A stretch of DNA of 64,000 nucleotides. It comes from CAZTAO01 sp964611645 (GTDB lineage: Bacteria > Armatimonadota > UBA5829). Position numbers and translations under genes: made by a program. Every line of letters starts with the position of its first letter. The first letter of the stretch is position 1. Under the pieces are notes generated by a model. The model did not search any database, was not told the origin of the DNA, and saw only the letters and a program-made list of their open reading frames with translations. The stretch lies in the NCBI GenBank assembly GCA_964611645.1, contig CAZTAO010000022.1, positions 7,977-71,976 on the forward strand. The letters run 5' to 3'. Positions 25,061 to 32,594 of the stretch are shown piece by piece.

Positions 25061-26827
25061 ATGAAGAGATTCCTGATAATCGGTCTGCTATCAACTATCC
25101 TGGCGGTGTCGGCTTGCTCGGCGTTTGCGGCGGGGGGAGAGCCTTCGGACTGCGTCGGGTTGATCTGGGCGTTTGGCGAGTCTTCCAACTGGGCGACTTC
25201 GGGCGCGGTGGTGGGGGATGGCCGTTGGGTCATATCGACAATCGACGCCGTGGCGCAGAGTGTTGGGGCAAAGACAATCAACGCGCGCAACATAGTCTTT
25301 GTCAGCCCCTACACCGGCAAGAGCTACCCGTGCGACATCAAGTACACCAACGCCGAGATGAATATATGCCTGCTGAAGATGCAGACTCCGGGGTTGCCGT
25401 CGATCACCCTTGCAAAGAAGGAAGACTTCGCCAGAGCGCAGTTCGGTACCCTCGGGCAGCTTATGAGCACGGACAAGGTCGGCTCCAACTGGCCCACGCA
25501 GGCGTACGCGGTGTTTGGCAAGAGCAGCAAAAGCGGGGCGCTGATGAGCGTCGGGCTGTGGAACGCCAAGCGCGCGTTCGTGCTGGAGCTTGGCAACTAC
25601 CAGACCCTGATGCTGAGCGAGTTCGACCAGGAAGCTCCACTTCCCAGCGGCGCGATTGTCTTCCGCAACCGCAAGGCGGTGGGGATGTATGTGCAGAAGC
25701 TGACTCTGACCGGCGAGCACGTGACCCTGGGCTACGGCCAGTGCGGCGCATCGTTCGAGATGGCGGAGCTTTTGCAGGGCAACGGCCCGACCCGGGAGTC
25801 GCTCTACTCGCCGCCGGTCTCCACCATCGCCAAACCCGCCGACGCAGCGAAGCTCTTTGGGCTGCAGAACGAGGTGTATTCGGCGTTGGCGGTGGACGCG
25901 GGCGCGGATGCGGTGGACGCGGCGCAGGCGCTGGTGGATGCCGACCCCAAGGATGCTCAGGCGCACGTGCTGCTGGGTCTGACGCTTGCCGATAAGGACA
26001 AGTTGGAGGAGGCGCTCAAGCAGTACGATCTGGCGATTGCGATACAGCCGGGCTTGCGGCTTGCCAGGGTGCGCAAGGCGGTGGCGCTGTTTGATCTGGA
26101 CAAGAAGGACGATGCCCTCACCCAACTCCTGGCCATCAACAAGGAGACCCCCAGGGACGTTGGCGCAATCAACGGCCTGATCACCATATACTCATCCGAC
26201 CCCAAGACGCTTGACACCGCGCTGGCTTTTGCCAAGAAGGGCGCCGATGTGAACCCCAGCCCAGCGCAGTTCATGCGGCTGGTGGACCTGCAAAAGCAGA
26301 AGAAAGACTGGCGGGGGGCGGTAGACACTCTGGGCAAGCTGCTGAAAGCCTTCCCGGACTTCTACGCGGCGTACGTGGAGATAGGAAGGGTGTGTGAACT
26401 CGCGGGGGACAATGCCAGCGCGGAGAACGCGTACCGCAAGCTGGTGCAGGTGGACAAGTCCAACCCGGACTCCTACCTGATCCTTGCTGAGTTTCTGGCT
26501 ATCACCGACAGGAAGCCCGAGGCAAAGGTGGTTCTGGGCAAGCTCCGGGACCTGAAACCGGGCAAGGGCGCGCTGGATGCCGCGCAGGCGCTCGAAGACA
26601 AGATAGACGGCAAGACTCCTGCACAAGAGCCGACTTCCGAGGCATCGCCTGCAACCACCCCTGAGGTGACAACCGAAGCCAAACCCGAGGCCCAGGAAGC
26701 AGACCAGTCCGCGCCTCCGGGTGGGTCGAACAGCCCTGATGCAGCGCCCGCCGCGCCTGCGCCGGAGGAGAAGCCGGAAGCCAAACCCGCGACACCGGCT
26801 CCACCGATCAGACCGGGCGGTGGGTGA
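25061..26827 (+). CDS. Secreted degenerate trypsin-like/TPR protein
   Basis: A 588-residue exported protein with a signal peptide at about 1-24. Residues 30-250 look like a trypsin-fold protease (SGAVVGDGRWVISTIDAV, NICLLKM, PLPSGAIVFRNRKAVGM), but the positions of the triad His and Asp appear to be Asp62 and Asn101. Only Ser196 remains, so it is probably inactive. Residues 265-520 hold several TPR-like helix pairs (AHVLLGLTLADKDKLEEAL, AYVEIGRVCELAGDNASAE), which bind partner proteins. The tail (about 525-588) is Pro/Ala/Glu-rich low complexity. The partner is unknown, and the triad reading is by eye. Confidence 0.78.
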   Translation: MKRFLIIGLLSTILAVSACSAFAAGGEPSDCVGLIWAFGESSNWATSGAVVGDGRWVISTIDAVAQSVGAKTINARNIVFVSPYTGKSYPCDIKYTNAEMNICLLKMQTPGLPSITLAKKEDFARAQFGTLGQLMSTDKVGSNWPTQAYAVFGKSSKSGALMSVGLWNAKRAFVLELGNYQTLMLSEFDQEAPLPSGAIVFRNRKAVGMYVQKLTLTGEHVTLGYGQCGASFEMAELLQGNGPTRESLYSPPVSTIAKPADAAKLFGLQNEVYSALAVDAGADAVDAAQALVDADPKDAQAHVLLGLTLADKDKLEEALKQYDLAIAIQPGLRLARVRKAVALFDLDKKDDALTQLLAINKETPRDVGAINGLITIYSSDPKTLDTALAFAKKGADVNPSPAQFMRLVDLQKQKKDWRGAVDTLGKLLKAFPDFYAAYVEIGRVCELAGDNASAENAYRKLVQVDKSNPDSYLILAEFLAITDRKPEAKVVLGKLRDLKPGKGALDAAQALEDKIDGKTPAQEPTSEASPATTPEVTTEAKPEAQEADQSAPPGGSNSPDAAPAAPAPEEKPEAKPATPAPPIRPGGG

Positions 26828-27116
26828 GGCGCCAGTGCAGGGGCCAAGTGCCCCTGAGGCAGGCAGTTTGCCCGCCGGTAGAACAGAGAGGACGAGGGGT
26901 CGCTGGACCGCTCTATGTTAGCACAAGCCAAAGGTAGTATTCACTTGGTTGCTCGGTATCCAACAGATGCGACCGATACCGCGCGCCTTAATTTGCAAAT
27001 AGGCACTTTAGTAAAATAAGGAGTGACACTTGGACCGCTTATTATACCTGACTATAACTGGGAGTCCCGCTACGACAGAACCTCACGATCAATACTCTCA
27101 GTTTGTATTGCCGGCG
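26828..27116. other. Gene-free region with hairpin and orphan promoter-like site
   Basis: CAGGGGC/GCCCCTG (26838-26856) forms a stem just after the TPR gene and may terminate it. Further on, TTGGAC (27030-27035), 17 bp and TATAAC (27053-27058) resemble a rightward promoter with no gene behind it. The 26930-27060 part is less GC-rich than its surroundings. I see no open reading frame or recognisable RNA. Confidence 0.4.
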
Positions 27117-27470
27117 CTAACACCTTAGCCCGGTTGCGACCCTGATCGCATCATCGACTTGCCGCATTGTTTCGTCGCTTACACTGCCGCACACGCTCAG
27201 AACCCTTCGCTTATCCACGCTGCGCATCTGCATCAGGCTAACCTTCGAGGCAACGCTTAGGCCACCTTCCGGAGCCTTGATGAGCGCTTCGAATGGGTAG
27301 ACTCTCTCTGTCTTCTTGCTCGTGATCGAGGCAACAATGACCACCGGGCTGTGCTCGTTTACGACATCGGGAGACAGCACCAGGGCCGGGCGCTCACCCG
27401 CCTGTTCGCTGCCCTCGACCGGGTCAAGCCGCACCCTCACGACGTCTCCGCGCCTAAGCGGGGAAAGCAC
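27117..27470 (-). CDS. MazF/PemK-type toxin (endoribonuclease)
   Basis: A 117-residue PemK-fold protein. MazF toxins cleave mRNA at short motifs. The N-terminal RRGDVVRVRLDP, GERPALVLSPDVVN with the family Arg-Pro, and VIVASITSKK match the fold, and the C-terminal helix follows VSLMQMRSVDKRR. The start is GTG at 27470, inside the end of the antitoxin gene, so the two are coupled. The length is normal for the family. Confidence 0.9.
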   Translation of the reverse strand: MLSPLRRGDVVRVRLDPVEGSEQAGERPALVLSPDVVNEHSPVVIVASITSKKTERVYPFEALIKAPEGGLSVASKVSLMQMRSVDKRRVLSVCGSVSDETMRQVDDAIRVATGLRC

Positions 27471-27702
27471 GAGTCACCTCTTCTTCTAGGGGATGGAACT
27501 CACCCTCCATCTCGAGGTAGGTCTCAGCCATATCCTCGCAGCCCTCGATGATCAGCCGACGCAACTCCTGTTGTTCCTTCGCCAGCAGCCAGTTCTCCAT
27601 AATCTCATTGACCCTTGTGCTCCGCTCGCCTGTTCCGACTTGCTGCTCAAATCGCTGCACAGTCTCAGGGGACAGCGAGTATGTTCGTTTCAGCGCACTC
27701 AT
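27454..27702 (-). CDS. Antitoxin of the MazEF-type module (RHH-like)
   Basis: An 82-residue protein upstream of and overlapping the toxin gene by 17 bp, the standard antitoxin-first order. The N-terminal LKRTYSLSPETVQRFEQQV and RSTRVNEIMENWL suggest a ribbon-helix-helix DNA-binding part. The acidic C-terminus (MAETYLEMEGEFHPLEEEV) would wrap the toxin. GAGGG precedes the ATG. Autoregulation through the promoter just upstream is expected from the family. Confidence 0.85.
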   Translation of the reverse strand: MSALKRTYSLSPETVQRFEQQVGTGERSTRVNEIMENWLLAKEQQELRRLIIEGCEDMAETYLEMEGEFHPLEEEVTRAFPA

Positions 27703-27737
27703 TGTATTCCCTCACAGTGGTACCGAATGTCAATACT

Positions 27738-27746
27738 ATTATACCA
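27738..27746 (-). promoter_or_regulatory. Extended -10 promoter for toxin-antitoxin operon
   Basis: The minus strand reads TGTGGTATAAT, with TATAAT at 27743-27738. The start site would lie near 27731, about 29 nt before the antitoxin ATG. Confidence 0.6.
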
Positions 27747-27778
27747 CACGGTTCGGAGAGTGCCCGGGGGTTGGGTGT

Positions 27779-27843
27779 ATCGGGACGCCCTCGTCCCGAT
27801 ACCGAATCTACAAGTAGCTGGCTTCGAGGACGAGGGCGTCCCG
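27779..27843. repeat. CGGGACGCCCTCGTCC inverted repeat
   Basis: CGGGACGCCCTCGTCC (27781-27796) pairs with GGACGAGGGCGTCCCG (27828-27843). The first arm also forms a local hairpin, ATCGGGACG/CGTCCCGAT. It lies between the toxin-antitoxin operon and the end of the M56 gene and may separate their transcripts. Confidence 0.8.
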
Positions 27844-27863
27844 AAAGAACAAAAGGTTCCCTG

Positions 27864-30800
27864 TCAGTTGGTCCGCAGGGTCGGGCTGGAGGAGCCTTCG
27901 TCCACCTCGACGACGCTCATCACGACGTAGGTTGCTTCTTGGCCGCCGGTATCCTTTGTCATCAGCACGGAGTATGGCAGCTTGATGTGCGGGCGTTTGC
28001 CGCCGATGACGACGGACATTCCCTGGTACACGGCGTGGCAGGTTACGGTCCCATCCCCGTTTACCCTCGGCGTTACATCCAGCAAAGGACCCTCGTCGGT
28101 ATTCGCCTCGCCGGTGGCGCCTGGAATGGTGGATATGCCGCGGGAAACCTGGATTGACGCCTCCTGGTTGGACATAGTGGTTACGATCGGAGCGTTGACG
28201 AGCCGGAGTTTGCCTGCCTGGACGGCGGAATCGAGGGCCGCGCGGGCGGCTTGAGTCATCAGAACGCACCAGCCGCCGCCGATGGTGGGTATGGCGCGAC
28301 CAGAGACCTTGGCTCCCTTCAAGCCCTTTGAGCTTCCGTGGGAGGTCTCCTTGTATACTTCCCACTTGATCGTGACGCTCTTGGGTTTCACGTCGGTGGA
28401 GGCGATGGCGCTGGTGAACTGTTCGATTGCCGCCTTGTCTCCGAACAGGGTAATTGTGTTCTTGGAGTCGTCCCACGCGATCGAGTTCACGCCTTCGGGC
28501 GGCCACATCCCTTTTCTCGTGTACACGTTGCGAAAAGCGCCGAGAGCGGGGTACTCGAACAGGTCGTCGCCTACTTGACGCACCGGTTTGGTGCAACGCC
28601 ACTCGCCCTTCCCGCGCTTGGAGCCCAGCCCGGCGAACGGCTCCGAGCCAAACAGCGCCCCCACCAACTGACTGGCCTGGACTTGCTTGAGGGTGACAAC
28701 CGTGCTGCTCTCTCCGGCGGGGCGGCTCGGCGGAACCGGCGGAGTCGCCGGTCCAACCTTTGACTCAATTCGTGGGGCGCTTGCGCTCATGCGCCGGGAA
28801 CGCTCAGCAATCAGTGTTCCTTTTGATACCCTGTCTCCAGCCCTGACAGTCGGGCCGGAGCAGTAGACCCCTACGTTGATGCCTCCTCGGTAGTCAATCT
28901 CGACGAAGTAAGTGCCGTCGCTCTCCTTCTGGACGTTCTTGATCACCCCCTCCGCAGCGGCGTACACTGGTCCTTCCCCCGTTGAGGTAATTAGAGCAAC
29001 TCGCCTTCCGTCATCTCCGATAAGTGTCGCGACCGCACGCGCGCCAGCAGCAACCTCAGCTATCACCTGGTTTCCGGGCGAGACACAGATCACGAGAACT
29101 TCTGTAGTTGACAGTACTAACACGGTCTCGCCGAGCGTGCAGGTACGGACTGTCCGTAGCGACTGGCTCCTTTCTTCTCTTCCCTTGGTTGAGTGTTCGA
29201 TAGCCATCCGGAGTCTCACGGCGTTGGGGTCTTCCGGCGTTGTCTCAAGGCGCATAGTCATGGCAAATGTTTCTTTCCCTGCATGGCTCTCAAACTCGCG
29301 GGTGCTGCCGTCAGTGAACACCTGGCTTCCTGAGCCGATCAAGGTGAGTTTGTTGCGAGGCAATCTTGTTTTGAGCTTCTGCAGAAACTCCGGGCCGAGA
29401 TCTGGCCATGGAGGGGTCAGGCTGAGATCTTCGAGCGAAATACCCGGAGGATCCACAGCGACGGCGATATAGCGCACCGTGAATTGTTTTTTGCCCTCCG
29501 CCGCAGTGTACGGCGGCCAAGCATTGTTCCCCTCATATCCCGCTGGCACGCCACTATATCCACCGCGCCCATACCCCGCCGCTCCCCCGTAGGTCCCCGA
29601 TGGCCGCGCCACGGGTGCGGGCGCATTGCCCGAGTCTGCCGATGCAACCTGTTTCCACTCCGGGGGAGTGACAACGCCCAAACCCGGAATATCCAGAGGC
29701 GGCTGAGCCATAGCCATGTCGCCGGATGGAAACGGTAGGGTTATTGGGAAGTTTGGCAGTGTAAGTTGCGGCATCAGCGACTTCGGATTGGTCGTTGTGC
29801 TGTGCGTTTTGGCGAAGGCGGCGAGTGCGGATGATTCTATTGCTTTGGCGGCGGCTTGGCCGATGCCCGCGATGGTTGGCAGACCCACTGCAGCCACAAG
29901 CAGAATCGCCGCTACCCATCTGGCGGTCATTTTGGGGACTGCGTTGTGCAGGATCATCTTGAGCCTCTTCTTTTCGATGTCGAAGGGCTCGGCCATTGCT
30001 ATGGCGGATGTTTCCCAGTGGGTCTGGCTTGCGAGCCTTAGGGCGGAGAGGTAGCCGGATGCGTACTGCTCGCGGGCGATTGGGGATCTGGACAGCACCA
30101 TCTCATCGCACGCCAGTTCCCTCTCCCGCCGGATCTCGCGCCCCGCAAGCCACACCGCCGGGTGAAAAAAGAAAACCGCCCGGGCTATCTGCTGCAGCCA
30201 CGCCACCGCCGCATCTCGACGCCTGATGTGGGCAAGCTCGTGGGACAGTATCGCGAACAGGTCCGACCCGCTGCAGGTCTCCTCGATTCCCGACGGCAGC
30301 AGGATCACCGGATGCGCGAAGCCCGCCAAGACCGGCGTGGAAGCGCTGTCGGTGAAGCGAATCTGGGGCAGTTTCCTTACCCCCAACGGCCCCGCCGCGC
30401 TCTCCAGCATCTCCATCCATTCGGCCCCCGCCGGCCTTGAACACCGCACCAGCCAACCCAGCCGCCTGTGTCCACCAATCAGAAGCAAAGTCATTACAGC
30501 GACACCAGCAAGCCATGAGGCGGCCCCAACCAGACGCCAATCAATTGGACTGGGCGCGGGCGATGTCGCGGCAGGCCCAGGATTGTTGAAAACCTCAACC
30601 ACCGGTTCGGTCCCGATCAAGCCGGACCTGGCCATCGGAGATTCGGGCCGGGCGGCTTCGGGGATTGAATATGTATCCACAACCGGCGCAGACGCAGTCA
30701 CCACCGGCGCGGGAGCGCTCGACTGCCAGAACGCCCATCCCGCCGGAATCTGAGCCACCGGAGGGACGAACATCTTCACCAAAACAACCACCCAAAGCGC

Positions 30801-30914
30801 GTGCCGCCAGGATGCGGGGGCTTTGCGGGCGAGCCTGGCCACAACCCACACCGCCGCCGCAAGAACAGCAGTCTGCCAACACATCATCCACAGCATAACA
30901 AGCATGGTGTCCAT
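27864..30914 (-). CDS. BlaR1/MecR1-like M56 metallopeptidase with M23-like and secretin-like C-terminus
   Basis: A 1016-residue membrane protein. Residues 1-350 match the M56 sensor-protease: helices at 5-28, 38-60 and 130-148, zinc motif HELAH (225-229), the third-ligand region ELACDE (266-271), and a fourth helix near 328-347. Such proteins cleave or trigger the partner BlaI repressor. The exterior part is not a penicillin-binding domain. It has a lipoyl/M23-like beta segment (GPVYAAAEGVIKN.. VRAGDRVSKGTLIAE, about 646-700). A secretin-like region follows (about 735-985): VVTLKQVQASQLVGAL, NTITLFGDKAAIEQF, VNAPIVTTMSNQEASI and LLDVTPRVNGDGTV. The ATG lies one base after the blaI stop. The domain assignments beyond M56 are by eye. 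Confidence 0.85.
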   Translation of the reverse strand: MDTMLVMLWMMCWQTAVLAAAVWVVARLARKAPASWRHALWVVVLVKMFVPPVAQIPAGWAFWQSSAPAPVVTASAPVVDTYSIPEAARPESPMARSGLIGTEPVVEVFNNPGPAATSPAPSPIDWRLVGAASWLAGVAVMTLLLIGGHRRLGWLVRCSRPAGAEWMEMLESAAGPLGVRKLPQIRFTDSASTPVLAGFAHPVILLPSGIEETCSGSDLFAILSHELAHIRRRDAAVAWLQQIARAVFFFHPAVWLAGREIRRERELACDEMVLSRSPIAREQYASGYLSALRLASQTHWETSAIAMAEPFDIEKKRLKMILHNAVPKMTARWVAAILLVAAVGLPTIAGIGQAAAKAIESSALAAFAKTHSTTTNPKSLMPQLTLPNFPITLPFPSGDMAMAQPPLDIPGLGVVTPPEWKQVASADSGNAPAPVARPSGTYGGAAGYGRGGYSGVPAGYEGNNAWPPYTAAEGKKQFTVRYIAVAVDPPGISLEDLSLTPPWPDLGPEFLQKLKTRLPRNKLTLIGSGSQVFTDGSTREFESHAGKETFAMTMRLETTPEDPNAVRLRMAIEHSTKGREERSQSLRTVRTCTLGETVLVLSTTEVLVICVSPGNQVIAEVAAGARAVATLIGDDGRRVALITSTGEGPVYAAAEGVIKNVQKESDGTYFVEIDYRGGINVGVYCSGPTVRAGDRVSKGTLIAERSRRMSASAPRIESKVGPATPPVPPSRPAGESSTVVTLKQVQASQLVGALFGSEPFAGLGSKRGKGEWRCTKPVRQVGDDLFEYPALGAFRNVYTRKGMWPPEGVNSIAWDDSKNTITLFGDKAAIEQFTSAIASTDVKPKSVTIKWEVYKETSHGSSKGLKGAKVSGRAIPTIGGGWCVLMTQAARAALDSAVQAGKLRLVNAPIVTTMSNQEASIQVSRGISTIPGATGEANTDEGPLLDVTPRVNGDGTVTCHAVYQGMSVVIGGKRPHIKLPYSVLMTKDTGGQEATYVVMSVVEVDEGSSSPTLRTN

Positions 30915-30915
30915 A

Positions 30916-31302
30916 CTACCTGCCCTCCCTGTCAGACTCCGATCTCACTATCTCATCCAGCGCCTTGATCTGCTCCGGGGTCAACTGCCGGTTCTCGACT
31001 ATGTATGATGCCAACGCCCCGACATTGCCCTCAAAGACTTTGTCCACAAGATCGCTGAGCTTGCCGCGGGTCACCGACTCCCTCTCCACCAAGGGCCAAA
31101 ACTCATAGGCGAAGTTCTTCTCCCGCGCCTCAACGTACCCCTTTTCCACCATTCGGGTCATCACAGTGTTGATGGTTGTGCGGGCAAGCGGCCTTTTGGA
31201 GGCAAGGGCAGCCTGGATGTCCTTAACAGTCCCACACCCCTCCCGCCAAAGGATGCTGAGTATCTCGAACTCCACAGGCGACGGGTCAACCTTCTTCACC
31301 AC
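30916..31302 (-). CDS. BlaI/MecI-family transcriptional repressor
   Basis: A 128-residue winged-helix repressor. The N-terminal VDPSPVEFEILSILWREGCGTVKDIQAAL and TTINTVMTRMVEKGYVEAR form the DNA-binding wing-helix. The C-terminal helices (LSDLVDKVFEGNVGALASYI..LTPEQIKALDEIV) dimerise and carry the proteolysis site in relatives. It is the first gene of the operon with the M56 protein, the classic BlaI-BlaR order. Its targets probably include its own promoter. No beta-lactamase gene is in the window. Confidence 0.92.
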   Translation of the reverse strand: MVKKVDPSPVEFEILSILWREGCGTVKDIQAALASKRPLARTTINTVMTRMVEKGYVEAREKNFAYEFWPLVERESVTRGKLSDLVDKVFEGNVGALASYIVENRQLTPEQIKALDEIVRSESDREGR

Positions 31303-31335
31303 AATTACCCTCCCAAGCAGTCGTTTACCGCATAC

Positions 31336-31359
31336 GTCGATGTTTATGCATGTAGACTA
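31336..31359 (-). promoter_or_regulatory. Possible BlaI operator upstream of blaI
   Basis: 34-57 bp before the blaI start, the minus strand reads TAGTCTACATGCATAAACATC and then GACG. It has an imperfect dyad and a TACA half-site typical of BlaI/MecI boxes. The other half-site is poor, so this is a candidate only. Confidence 0.25.
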
Positions 31360-31440
31360 CTCCATTGAGGGGCGGTTGTCAAGAGGTTTTTTGAAGATTC
31401 TTGTGGGAGTTTTCGGGTGACGTCATAGGGGGAATTGGAT

Positions 31441-31511
31441 GGGAGGGCGAGGTTCCCACCGAGCCGATTTCTCTGCTCAGGGCTGCGGCTCAGGGGGACC
31501 TTCGCCCTCCC
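31441..31511. repeat. GGGAGGGCGAGG inverted repeat
   Basis: Arms GGGAGGGCGAGGTTCCC and GGGGGACCTTCGCCCTCCC (with mismatches) enclose an inner GAGCCG/CGGCTC pair. It is a palindromic element between blaI and the next minus-strand gene end. Confidence 0.75.
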
Positions 31512-31522
31512 GGGTTGTGGCT

Positions 31523-32206
31523 CTAGGGCATTACTCTCTTGCCGATCACCGGTGACGGATCACCGGGAACTGTGTTTACGCCCCAGACGTTGCCCCACTT
31601 GTAATAGTCGTTCTTCTGAAGCCCGCCTTCAATTACCACATACGCGCCGCCACTTGGCGCACGGAGCATCCATATAACCGCATCATCGAGCATCCGTTTG
31701 TCCATCCTGGGAAATCCGCTCGCGGCGTCTGTCGCCACTATCTCACGAACGGTAGCCGCCAGGCTGCGATCGAACTTCTTTACTTCCGTCCGTTCAGCAG
31801 TGATACCATACGATCCGCCCTTGGAGATGATAGAAGACACCAGTTCGTACGTGCGAATGAACGCCTTCTCCAATGCCTTGTTCTGCTCGGGAGTCAGGCT
31901 GCGGCGGAACTTCTGGCCTGTAGTCTCGCCCTCGGAGATTGCCACAGTTCCCACTCCCCCGATCCCGACCATTCTTCTGGCTGAGGTTCCAGGAGTAATC
32001 TCAAGAGCGGCTCTGGTCGGCCAACGGCCGGAATGCTCAGCGTAGGCAACAATAACCACCTGAGAGGCCAAGCGTTGGGTAACTACCTGACCGGTCGACA
32101 TCCACGCATTCGTGCTTGCAGGCAGCCTGATTCTCGCGACACCTCGTGAGTCTGTGAAAGCATCTATACTCACCTTGCCATTAGGACAACGGAATCGGGC
32201 CGTCAC
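31523..32206 (-). CDS. Hypothetical protein, probably lacking its N-terminus
   Basis: About 227 residues follow a GTG at 32206, but no ribosome binding site is seen. The sequence opens in mid-domain (VTARFRCPNGKVSIDAFTDS then GVARIRLPA), which looks like the last strands of an Ig-like Big_1-type domain. A mixed alpha/beta region follows (SLTPEQNKALEKAFIRTYELV, DKRMLDDAVIWMLRAPSGG, AYVVIEGGLQK). I do not recognise a family. The homology-like reading continues only a few codons past 32206, then meets an oppositely oriented gene fragment. I infer that a larger secreted protein was cut here. Confidence 0.55.
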   Translation of the reverse strand: MTARFRCPNGKVSIDAFTDSRGVARIRLPASTNAWMSTGQVVTQRLASQVVIVAYAEHSGRWPTRAALEITPGTSARRMVGIGGVGTVAISEGETTGQKFRRSLTPEQNKALEKAFIRTYELVSSIISKGGSYGITAERTEVKKFDRSLAATVREIVATDAASGFPRMDKRMLDDAVIWMLRAPSGGAYVVIEGGLQKNDYYKWGNVWGVNTVPGDPSPVIGKRVMP

Positions 32207-32214
32207 TTTGGCAT

Positions 32215-32541
32215 CGAGTCTGCAAAGCCGACAAGAAGTACATGCCGCTGGCGGCGGAGGTGGTGAGGGTGGATTGTTCCGGGGTATCGGGCAGTTGGCA
32301 GCCCTGCGAGAACATCATCGGCTTCGATGTATTCAAGGCGGACGGCAAGACCCCCGCGGATAGCTGCGTCTTCGCTGCGTTTCCTTGCCCGGATGAGCCG
32401 GGATCTATCTGCGTAGCGCTCGGCGCGCCTCTCGCCGGCGGGGAGATACTCACCTACGCCAAAGGCATAAACACCTTCTGCAACGCAGTAGACGAAGCAG
32501 ACAACGCCCTGTGCGCATTTGAGATTGCCATCGAGCAGTGA
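32215..32541 (+). pseudogene. 3' fragment of a sialate O-acetylesterase-like gene
   Basis: About 108 residues in an open frame without an appropriate start. VCKADKKYMPLAAEVV resembles AGADKGFVWGDAVI in the esterase remnant at 4297-5301. The end LTYAKGINTFCNAVDEADNALCAFEIAIE resembles the conserved C-terminus (YGW...NLYN..LPASPF) of that family. The catalytic part is missing. It starts exactly where the minus-strand hypothetical gene breaks off (about 32206-32217). The family assignment is tentative. Confidence 0.45.
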
Positions 32542-32580
32542 ATGACTTACGCAGCGTTGAACGGGCTGCAGGAGAGGTGC

Positions 32581-32586
32581 TATACT
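32581..32586 (+). promoter_or_regulatory. Extended -10 promoter, leaderless C45 hydrolase gene
   Basis: TGCTATACT (TATACT at 32581-32586) ends eight bases before the GTG at 32595, so transcription would start at about the initiation codon. Confidence 0.4.
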
Positions 32587-32594
32587 AATGCAGC

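Noticed and set aside
28338..28763. Plus-strand frame over the M56 gene
   Set aside because: Antisense shadow; the minus-strand frame is continuous with recognisable domains on both sides.
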